Shown: piece after piece, positions 1-4,148 of the stretch | Position numbering within the stretch: position 1 is the stretch's first letter | Layout: each line of letters begins with the position of its first letter | From: G963674505 sp964575975 | Lineage (GTDB): Bacteria; Desulfobacterota; Desulfobacteria; Desulfobacterales; SKZT01 | NCBI GenBank assembly: GCA_964575975.1 | Contig: CAZNTU010000285.1 | Coordinates: 1 to 6,349, forward strand | DNA: 6,349 nucleotides | Reading direction: 5' to 3' | Program-made: the position numbers and the translations under genes | Notes under the pieces: generated by a model | What the model saw: only the letters and a program-made list of their open reading frames with translations | The model's database searches: none | What the model was told of the DNA's origin: nothing

Positions 1-40
1 CTCCGACCACCATAACGGAACCGATTACGTCTTTGGCCAT
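1..40 (-). CDS. HdrA-like flavin/iron-sulfur protein, N-terminal start only (cut by window edge)
   Basis: Only the first 13 codons are inside the window, reading MAKDVIGSVMVVG followed by the first base of another Gly-type codon. This matches the start of HdrA-like proteins, where a short polar N-terminus leads into the beta strand and glycine-rich turn of an FAD-binding Rossmann fold. It is close to the N-terminus of the truncated HdrA fragment at 3592-3975 (SGAVMIVGGG), so the two are paralogues. The ATG at 40-38 is preceded by a good ribosome site, GAGGAG, ten bases upstream. The gene lies 135 bp downstream of the HdrD-like gene on the same strand, so an operon is likely. In HdrD/HdrA and BamD/BamE pairs the HdrA-like subunit carries the flavin and feeds electrons to the CCG-domain partner. 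Other flavoproteins of the same fold are possible because so little is visible; the neighbour and the resemblance to the other fragment favour HdrA. Confidence 0.66.
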   Translation of the reverse strand, partial: MAKDVIGSVMVVG

Positions 41-111
41 AGGAAATTGTCTCCTCGAAATATATGAATTTTTGTCGTTTGCAATTTTTCCAATCCCCAA
101 TCCGTTGTTTC

Positions 112-129
112 CGGTAGCGCCGCCTACCG
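112..129. other. Small hairpin in the hdrD-like/hdrA spacer
   Basis: CGGTAG (112-117) and CTACCG (124-129) form a perfect 6-bp inverted repeat around a 6-base loop. It lies 47-64 bp past the HdrD-like stop codon. No T-run follows in the direction of transcription, so it is a poor intrinsic terminator. It could protect the 3' end of the upstream message or attenuate expression of the downstream hdrA. No function can be assigned. Confidence 0.4.
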
Positions 130-179
130 CCTAACAGCTAACATCTAACTGCTATCGGCTAACTGCTATCGGCTATCAA
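124..179. repeat. Degenerate 7-bp tandem repeat (eight units)
   Basis: Eight consecutive heptamers fit the pattern CTAWCNN on the plus strand. Two adjacent 14-bp blocks, CTAACTGCTATCGG at 145-158 and 159-172, are identical. The last unit (173-179) overlaps the stop codon of the HdrD-like gene at 176-178, so the array begins inside the coding end and runs into the spacer. The first unit shares the right arm of the hairpin at 112-129. Unit length and absence of spacers rule out a CRISPR. Slippage is the simplest origin; function is unknown. Confidence 0.8.
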
Positions 180-1477
180 GGAAGATTGACTTCCAGAAGA
201 TCCGGCCCCAGGTAGGCGCGCTCGTTTTCGGCCAAAATACCCAAGGCCAAGGCTACCAGGGTCCACATGTGAATTGTCTTGTACTTTCCCCCGTAATGTT
301 CCGCCAAGTCGTGAATTTGGGCGTGGCAATTGTGGCATGGGGTTATTACGTAGTCCGCGCCGGTCTGGATAATCTGATCGAACTTGATTTTTCCGTATTT
401 TCTTCTTTCCTCGAAATATCCCGACTGAAGATATCCTCCGCCACCCCCGCAACAGTAATTGTTGGATTTGTTGGGATACATGTCCTCGAAATTTTCCTCG
501 CCCGCGCACGCCTTTACCACATAGCGAAGTTCGTCGGCCAAGGGATCGCCGAAACTTTTTCGAATCTGGTTGCACGGGTCCTGGACGGTGAATTTGATTT
601 TCAGGTCCTTGTTCCACGAAGGATCGGGCTTCAATTTGCCCTCCCTGATCCACTTGGCGTAGTAGGCGACCATGGGAGCGATTTCGATATCGGTTTCCAC
701 GTTGAAGCGTTTCTGGCCTCCCCATACGGAGTAGGTGGAATGGCCGCATTCGGTGTTGAGATACACCTTGCAGCCCAGGTTTTCCGCCGTTTTGATCGTC
801 GAGCGGGCGATATGTTTCCAGTTTTCGTCGTCGGCCAGGAACATGCAGTAGTTTTCGCCGCCCCAGGCGCTGCAACTGTAAGTCCAGTCCGCCCCCGCCA
901 GATGGAGGATTTTCCAAAGGGGGACCATTTCATCGGGTTCGGTTACGGGCTCTCGGGAATTCTGGCTTAGGAAAAAATGCGCTCCCTGTTTGTCGATGGG
1001 GGCTTGAAGGTCCTCCCAGCCGGGCTGTGTCTCGCGGACCTCTTCCAGGACATCCTGAACCACGAAACGGAAATCCTCGGGCGGCGTTCCCATGGCGCTG
1101 CAACTTTCGTTTCTCAACGCCATGTCGCACGACCCGAGAATGCCCTTGGGACGCTCCTCGCGTGGCCACAGCTTCCTGCCCTCGTATACGAGCATAGGAA
1201 TGTTGATGTCCATGGGGCAGACGTACTTGCAGCGGAAACAGATGCTGCACATCCAGACCCACGGATGCTTCGTCAGTTCGTCGTCCAGCCCCAGCGCCGC
1301 CATGCGCAGAAACTTCCTGGGATCCATGTCCTCGAGTCCCGTCGCGGGACACCCGGACGAACACGCCCCGCAGGTCAGACAAAGATCCAGGTTGCCTCCG
1401 TTCGGGAGTATCTCCTTGACCTTGTCCAGAAAAACGCTTCGCTTCCCCTTTGTGATTTTGATCGTGTCCTGTGCCAT
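176..1477 (-). CDS. HdrD/BamD-like iron-sulfur oxidoreductase with 2x[4Fe-4S] and CCG domains
   Basis: This 433-residue soluble protein has the HdrC+HdrD-type layout. Two ferredoxin motifs sit near the N-terminus: CxxCxxCxxxCP at C33/C36/C39/C43 and again at C77/C80/C83/C87. The C-terminal half carries a complete CCG motif, C302-x39-C342C343-x37-C381-x2-C384, of the kind that binds the unusual cluster of HdrB/HdrD. The expected first CCG repeat (about 200-250) is degenerate, with C202, C211, C236 and C244 but no CC pair. No membrane segment or signal peptide is seen, so it is probably cytoplasmic. The ATG at 1477 follows AAGGAG with ten bases of spacing. An HdrA-like gene starts 135 bp downstream. 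That order matches HdrD-HdrA and bamD-bamE pairs of anaerobic benzoyl-CoA reductase complexes, so a subunit passing electrons to or from an HdrA flavoprotein is the likely role. The physiological substrate cannot be read from sequence. The family call is secure; the BamD parallel is inference. Confidence 0.88.
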   Translation of the reverse strand: MAQDTIKITKGKRSVFLDKVKEILPNGGNLDLCLTCGACSSGCPATGLEDMDPRKFLRMAALGLDDELTKHPWVWMCSICFRCKYVCPMDINIPMLVYEGRKLWPREERPKGILGSCDMALRNESCSAMGTPPEDFRFVVQDVLEEVRETQPGWEDLQAPIDKQGAHFFLSQNSREPVTEPDEMVPLWKILHLAGADWTYSCSAWGGENYCMFLADDENWKHIARSTIKTAENLGCKVYLNTECGHSTYSVWGGQKRFNVETDIEIAPMVAYYAKWIREGKLKPDPSWNKDLKIKFTVQDPCNQIRKSFGDPLADELRYVVKACAGEENFEDMYPNKSNNYCCGGGGGYLQSGYFEERRKYGKIKFDQIIQTGADYVITPCHNCHAQIHDLAEHYGGKYKTIHMWTLVALALGILAENERAYLGPDLLEVNLP

Positions 1478-1923
1478 AGACAGTCTTCTCCTTGTTCAAT
1501 TTTTGGATGATAAATCGTCGTCTCCGGCGCTTTAGAGCGCGAGCGCGCGCCGGAAAACCTTTTGTTTTCATATTCGCCGCAGGAGCGGGCAAAAACAGGC
1601 GCACGGATACAGTCGAAGGAGAAGTCCCTAGAAGGAAACGAAAAATCGAGAAACGGATCCGATGGGATTGCACCGTCTTGGACCCTTTTGGAAGTCAGAG
1701 GAGGGACGAATTTCCGGCATTTCCATGCGCCACCGAACCCGGGCGGCGGATGTCAGTTGCTAACTCAGGTAAAGCCGAAAAAACGCGTCATGAAAAACCT
1801 TTCTCTCCCATTGGAGAATTTGTCCGCAAAAGAGAATCTTCTATTAGAATCCCGAAAAAATGTCAATTCGGAAATATCGATAGCCGAAATCCGGCTCATT
1901 GAAATTGTAAATCGTTTCCCCGT
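1478..1923. other. 446-bp non-coding stretch upstream of the HdrD-like gene
   Basis: No gene is convincing here. Open frames exist on both strands but have low-complexity Arg/Lys/Ser-rich translations, no recognisable motif and no good ribosome site. On the minus strand it must hold the end of the ParE transcript and the leader of the HdrD-like gene. A TTGACA hexamer (reverse complement at 1860-1865) could be a -35 element, but no good -10 lies at 16-18 bp, so I do not call a promoter. A 5-bp hairpin AGCCG/CGGCT occurs at 1882-1896. I looked for leftover HdrA coding sequence that would match the truncated gene at 3592-3975 and recognised none. Confidence 0.5.
1523..1554 (-). other. GC-rich hairpin in the leader of the HdrD-like gene
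   Basis: TCCGGCGC (1523-1530) pairs perfectly with GCGCCGGA (1547-1554) over a 16-base loop that is itself rich in GCGC and can form alternative pairings. It lies 46-77 bp upstream of the HdrD-like start codon. On the minus-strand transcript no T-run follows, so it is not a standard terminator. It could be a 5' stabiliser or attenuator-like leader structure. It could also end rightward transcription, since T-rich sequence follows on the plus strand, but no plus-strand gene exists nearby. Confidence 0.5.
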
Positions 1924-2217
1924 TCACTCTATTTCGTTTACGGGCAGTATTTGCATTCCGTGGCGTACGGTAAGGACGGAAACTTGATTCTTTTCAATTT
2001 TGTATATTATTCGGTAATTTCCGTACAGTAATTCTCTGAATTCGATTCTGTCGATTTCCGGTACCACTCTCCCTATTTCAGGAGCGTCCTTTAACTGCTC
2101 GACTTTCGCGAAAACTTTTTCGATCCAATTCCTCGCCGCTATCGGTTTGTCTCTGGCGATGTATTCCGCTGTTTCCGAAACCCGATCCAAAGCAAGAGGC
2201 GACCAAATTATTTTCAT
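1924..2217 (-). CDS. RelE/ParE-family toxin of a type II toxin-antitoxin pair
   Basis: This 97-residue basic protein has the RelE/ParE toxin signature: an N-terminal beta strand (KIIWSPLAL), two helices, and the C-terminal core FRELLYGNYRIIYKIE (about 60-75) followed by VSVLTVRHGMQIL (79-91). The G-N-Y-R-I-I-Y and V-R-H-G elements are typical of the ParE branch. RelE members cleave ribosome-bound mRNA and ParE members poison DNA gyrase; sequence alone does not decide which applies, though the VRHG ending leans to ParE. The start ATG at 2217 overlaps the antitoxin stop as ATGA, a 4-base overlap that implies translational coupling. The length is normal for the family, so it is probably intact. 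No clear terminator follows the stop. Confidence 0.92.
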   Translation of the reverse strand: MKIIWSPLALDRVSETAEYIARDKPIAARNWIEKVFAKVEQLKDAPEIGRVVPEIDRIEFRELLYGNYRIIYKIEKNQVSVLTVRHGMQILPVNEIE

Positions 2218-2495
2218 TTCATCAGTCGCTCCAGCACCATTGCCTTGGCTTTTTCATGCTCGACGCCCAACCCGTTTTCGATTTGATTCATGCCGATTTG
2301 CACATCCACCAGAATTTCGGCTTTTTCTTGTAAAGCCTCGTACTCTTGAACATCCAAAAGAACCGCGACGCCTTTTCCATGCTGGGTAATTACCAAGGGC
2401 CTTTTTGTATCGCGAACTTGTTTAATAAAGCTGGCCATGCTGGTTCTTACCTCCGAAAGCGGCTTGATATCCTGATCGATTTTCAGCCGTTGCAT
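2214..2495 (-). CDS. Phd/YefM-family antitoxin
   Basis: This 93-residue protein has the Phd/YefM pattern: an N-terminal DNA-binding/dimerisation half with IKPLSEVRTSMASFIKQVRDT (10-30) and the conserved strand PLVITQHGKGVAVLLDVQEYEAL (33-55), then a charged C-terminal tail (56-93) that would wrap the toxin. The start was set at the ATG at 2495 because AGGAGGT lies five bases upstream (reverse complement at 2501-2507). A longer reading to 2555 would run through the promoter and has no family-like residues. It neutralises the RelE/ParE toxin encoded immediately downstream and, with it, should repress its own promoter. The Phd + ParE combination is common and the pair looks complete. Confidence 0.92.
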   Translation of the reverse strand: MQRLKIDQDIKPLSEVRTSMASFIKQVRDTKRPLVITQHGKGVAVLLDVQEYEALQEKAEILVDVQIGMNQIENGLGVEHEKAKAMVLERLMK

Positions 2496-2522
2496 ATTGC
2501 ACCTCCTATTGTTTGATTTACG

Positions 2523-2555
2523 GTACAATATAACGTACGTGTTTATATGAAACAA
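2523..2555 (-). promoter_or_regulatory. Promoter and candidate operator of the phd/parE-type module
   Basis: On the minus strand TTGTTT (2550-2555) and TATATT (2527-2532) form a sigma70-type -35/-10 pair separated by exactly 17 bp. The perfect 8-bp palindrome ACGTACGT (2533-2540) abuts the -10, and GTAC half-sites at 2523-2526 and 2535-2538 flank the -10 symmetrically. That position suits autorepression by the antitoxin-toxin complex, as known for Phd/YefM systems. The binding site itself is inferred, not shown. Confidence 0.62.
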
Positions 2556-2581
2556 GTTTTTCTTTGCGGCCCAAGCCGTTT

Positions 2582-2626
2582 AGGACCGTTCGAAGCGCGG
2601 ACGAGTCAACTGGCGGACCAAGTGAC
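2582..2626. repeat. 45-bp imperfect direct repeat, left copy
   Basis: This segment aligns without gaps to 3568-3612, with 35 of 45 bases identical; the longest block is GTCAACTGGC. It starts directly after the tacT-like stop codon (TAA at 2629-2627). With the other copy it brackets the whole TacAT-like module, 986 bp apart start to start. The shared similarity may extend a few more bases (GCCG) with a 3-base gap. No inverted termini, transposase or integron-type R boxes accompany it. Confidence 0.8.
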
Positions 2627-3142
2627 TTACATCATCTCGTCAAGCAGTTTCCACGGCAGAACCAGTGTCATCGGATGTCCGGGCAGCTCTTCAAAATCGT
2701 ATCGCTGGTAAAATGTCTTTGCCCTCGGTGTTGCGCAGTCCAGCAAAACTGCGACAAAAGGCATCAACCGGCCCGTTGCATGACAGTCGGATAGAGCTTG
2801 GGCGAGGAGACGTTTGCCCAATCCCCGGCCTTGGTACTGTTCATCCACGCCCAACCAGGCAAGGGTAATGATGGGCAGCAGGGTACCCGGTAGCTTGCGT
2901 GCCATTTCTCGTGGGAGTTCGTCAAAATTCACCTGTCCCATTGCCAGTGTATAGTAGCCAGCAATCGTATCCGGCTCTTCCGCCAGGACCCGGGTGATGG
3001 ACATACGCTTGTTTTGGGCTTGGCGCGCGCATTTTTTCAGCCACTCGTCAACGACGTCCGCACCGCTATGGAAGGCGGTGCGCTTATGGCTCTTTTCAAG
3101 TCGTTCAATGGAAAAACCTTTTGGCCAGCGAACGGATGTCAA
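2627..3142 (-). CDS. GNAT acetyltransferase toxin, TacT/AtaT-like
   Basis: This 171-residue GNAT-fold protein has the acetyl-CoA-binding motif A at VDEQYQGRGLGKRLL (99-113), where Q104-x-x-G107-x-G109 is the pyrophosphate loop, and motif B at FYQRYDFEEL (144-153) with tyrosines positioned as in TacT-type toxins. Such toxins acetylate the amino group of aminoacyl-tRNAs and block translation. The DUF1778 partner directly upstream identifies the system. No ATG is available: a stop codon (TGA, 3145-3143) lies just before the TTG at 3142, and the next Met is residue 47, inside the fold. TTG is therefore the likely start. It overlaps the antitoxin stop as TTGA and has a purine-rich GGGGGGATGA upstream, so it depends on translational coupling, which would keep toxin output low. 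Full family length; no damage seen. Confidence 0.93.
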   Translation of the reverse strand: MTSVRWPKGFSIERLEKSHKRTAFHSGADVVDEWLKKCARQAQNKRMSITRVLAEEPDTIAGYYTLAMGQVNFDELPREMARKLPGTLLPIITLAWLGVDEQYQGRGLGKRLLAQALSDCHATGRLMPFVAVLLDCATPRAKTFYQRYDFEELPGHPMTLVLPWKLLDEMM

Positions 3143-3417
3143 TCATCCCCCCGCATGATTTTACCGAGTTCGCGTTGCGCTTTGGATGGTTGTACCGGAG
3201 CTTCCAGGGCCAACCAGAATCGTTCCTGTTCATCCGCAGTCATTTGCAGAACATTGTTTTTGGCCAGAGCGACTTCCTTTTTTGCCGCAGGAACCAGCAC
3301 TATCCGAATATAATCGGACAATCCCACGCGACGCAGCTTTGCCGCCTCCTCCACAGCCCGTTTGCTTTGCGGGTCCAATCGGGCTTGGAGTGTTGTTGTT
3401 GTCGTCGTGTTTGCCAT
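3139..3417 (-). CDS. DUF1778 ribbon-helix-helix antitoxin, TacA-like
   Basis: This 92-residue protein has an N-terminal ribbon-helix-helix: LQARLDPQSKRAVEEAAKLR (10-29) followed by GLSDYIRIVL (32-41). The C-terminal toxin-neutralising tail, MTADEQERFWLALEAP (59-74), matches the DUF1778 pattern of TacA. It should bind the GNAT toxin and repress the shared promoter. The ATG at 3417 has AGAGGTG four bases upstream. Residues 4-9 are six threonines in a row, encoded by a short ACA/ACG trinucleotide run (3391-3408), an unusual extension of the first strand. Its stop overlaps the toxin start by four bases, completing a two-gene operon. Confidence 0.93.
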   Translation of the reverse strand: MANTTTTTTLQARLDPQSKRAVEEAAKLRRVGLSDYIRIVLVPAAKKEVALAKNNVLQMTADEQERFWLALEAPVQPSKAQRELGKIMRGDD

Positions 3418-3441
3418 AATTCACCTCTTTGGAAAATGTAT

Positions 3442-3494
3442 TGCAATTTGCATGCATCGATAGTCTGATAAGACAGGAACATGCTATTTGTCAA
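3442..3494 (-). promoter_or_regulatory. Promoter and candidate operator of the tacAT-like module
   Basis: A consensus -35, TTGACA (3489-3494, minus strand), is followed after 17 bp by TTATCA (3466-3471) as a reasonable -10. Downstream, between the likely start of transcription and the ribosome site, TGCAAATTGCA (3442-3452) is a perfect inverted repeat with 5-base arms and one central base, and ATGCAT/GCATGC palindromes adjoin it. These suit a ribbon-helix-helix repressor. The operator role is inferred from position and symmetry. Confidence 0.6.
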
Positions 3495-3550
3495 CAAATT
3501 TATAGAACAAGCGTATTCGGTGACGCCGATCATGTATCTCCGCCGGAAGA

Positions 3551-3586
3551 CTCGGATCGATTCGCCGAGGACCGCGCAAGGCGCGG
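3551..3586. other. Two adjacent hairpins between the hdrA fragment and the tacAT-like promoter
   Basis: CCGCGC (3572-3577) and GCGCGG (3581-3586) form a perfect 6-bp stem with a 3-base loop. CTCGG (3551-3555) and CCGAG (3565-3569) form a second stem two bases away. They lie just past the truncated hdrA stop and partly inside the right repeat copy. The first stem is not preserved in the left repeat copy. They could slow or end transcripts from hdrA, but there is no T-run, so a terminator call would be weak. Confidence 0.4.
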
Positions 3587-3612
3587 ACACGTCAACTGGC
3601 TGACTGAGTAAC
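3568..3612. repeat. 45-bp imperfect direct repeat, right copy, at the hdrA breakpoint
   Basis: This is the partner of 2582-2626 (35 of 45 identical, ungapped). Its right end falls at the codon where HdrA homology ends, just after the CPV of the ferredoxin motif. The last codons of the fragment (TQSAS and stop) are therefore repeat sequence, not HdrA sequence. This places a recombination junction at about 3610-3613. Confidence 0.8.
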
Positions 3613-3975
3613 GGGACAGGCCTCCACGCATGCCCTGCACCCCGTGCAAAGTTCGACTTTGACGCCTCTTGCGCGCTTTTTAACCTTGGCCTTGAAATTT
3701 CCTGGTTCTCCCGAGACTTCGAGCAGTTCGGAATAGGTCAGCAGTTCGATGTTGGGATGGCGGCCGGCGTAGACCAGGTACGGGGACAGAATGCACATGG
3801 AGCAGTCGATGGTGGGAAAGGTCTTGTCGAGCTGTCCCATTACACCGCCGATCGCTGGCGTCTTCTCCACGAGATACACGTAGAACCCGGAATCTGCCAA
3901 ATCCAATGCGGACTGAATCCCGGACACTCCACCTCCGACGATCATGACGGCGCCGGATACTTTTTTCTCTTCCAT
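3592..3975 (-). pseudogene. HdrA-like protein, N-terminal fragment only (truncated)
   Basis: The fragment encodes 127 residues, whereas HdrA proteins are usually 650 or more. It has the FAD-binding glycine turn VGGGVSG (13-19), the VEKTPAIGGVMGQLDKTFP stretch (36-54), the HdrA-specific DCSMCILSP with C58 and C61, and one ferredoxin motif CTGCRACVEACP (C110/C113/C116/C120). Homology stops at V122. The tail TQSAS and its TGA come from the 45-bp repeat. The ATG at 3975 has an excellent ribosome site, AGGAGG, six bases upstream, so the 5' end is intact and may still be translated. The rest of the gene (remaining FAD domain and further Fe-S motifs) is not found in the window. The likely cause is deletion or insertion linked to the TacAT module; a misassembly at the repeat is the main alternative. 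Without the rest of the flavin domain it is unlikely to work as an electron bifurcator. Confidence 0.85.
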
Positions 3976-4018
3976 TTTTTCCTCCTATGTAAATCGCGTA
4001 AGGTTGTTGTTTTTTTGT

Positions 4019-4042
4019 CGTTCAGTGTGTTAGTGGTTCAGT
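4019..4042. repeat. Degenerate 8-bp tandem repeat (three units)
   Basis: On the minus strand, three octamers of the form ACTRAMCN follow each other in the leader of the hdrA fragment. Two are ACTGAACC and ACTGAACG around the more divergent ACTAACAC. The surrounding leader is rich in A and C and nearly free of G, so it is probably unstructured RNA just upstream of a strong ribosome site. Confidence 0.55.
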
Positions 4043-4062
4043 TGTTTATCTTGCCAAAATCT

Positions 4063-4071
4063 CCCCCCCCC
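4063..4071. repeat. Homopolymer run of nine C (G on the coding strand)
   Basis: Nine consecutive C on the plus strand lie 88 bp upstream of the hdrA-fragment start. Tracts of this length are prone to slippage and to sequencing error. It lies outside any coding region, so a length change would alter promoter spacing or the leader, not a reading frame. Confidence 0.75.
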
Positions 4072-4086
4072 TCTCCTTTTTGAATA

Positions 4087-4122
4087 GGACAAATGGGACC
4101 GATGGGACTGATATGACCCCAT
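4087..4122. repeat. Degenerate 9-bp tandem repeat (four units)
   Basis: Four consecutive nonamers related to GGACNGATG run across the selB/hdrA spacer on the plus strand: GGACAAATG, GGACCGATG and GGACTGATA are clear, and the fourth (4114-4122) is weak. They lie 27-62 bp beyond the selB stop. No spacers and a very short unit exclude a CRISPR. Function is unknown; slippage-generated spacer sequence is the simplest reading. Confidence 0.65.
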
Positions 4123-4139
4123 CTCCCAGTCCCCATCCC
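4117..4139 (-). other. Putative G-quadruplex motif after the selB stop
   Basis: On the minus strand four runs of three or four G are separated by loops of 2, 3 and 4 bases (AT, ACT, AGAT), satisfying the usual G3+N1-7 pattern. It begins ten bases past the selB stop on the transcribed-sense strand, so it would form in the mRNA 3' region. It partly overlaps the last nonamer unit. A run of six T separates it from the stop codon. A role in 3'-end protection or transcription pausing is conjecture. Confidence 0.5.
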
Positions 4140-4148
4140 AAAAAAGGT

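Noticed and set aside
124..179. CRISPR array
   Set aside because: The units are 7 bp with no spacers; this is a simple degenerate tandem repeat. The same applies to 4019-4042 and 4087-4122.
269..1673. Other long open frames overlapping the HdrD-like gene on both strands
   Set aside because: They overlap a gene with clear cysteine motifs and good coding signals and have composition typical of off-frame translation.
1715..1735. Sigma54 (-24/-12) promoter upstream of the HdrD-like gene
   Set aside because: TGGCGC followed by TGCC looks similar on the minus strand, but the GG-to-GC spacing is one base too long, which is not tolerated by sigma54.
3551..3586. Intrinsic terminator after the hdrA fragment
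   Set aside because: The stems are convincing but neither is followed by a T-run in the direction of transcription.
3500..3594. Selenocysteine readthrough of the hdrA-fragment TGA
   Set aside because: A hairpin follows the TGA and SelB is nearby, but the codons before the TGA are already repeat sequence, the extension (about 35 residues) has no HdrA resemblance, and the hairpin loop (CTT) lacks the usual SECIS features.
2582..3612. Integron cassette with attC sites around the TacAT-like module
   Set aside because: TA modules are common integron cargo and the repeats suggest cassette ends, but neither copy has GTTRRRY/RYYYAAC R boxes at its ends or the expected long imperfect palindrome, and no integrase is present.
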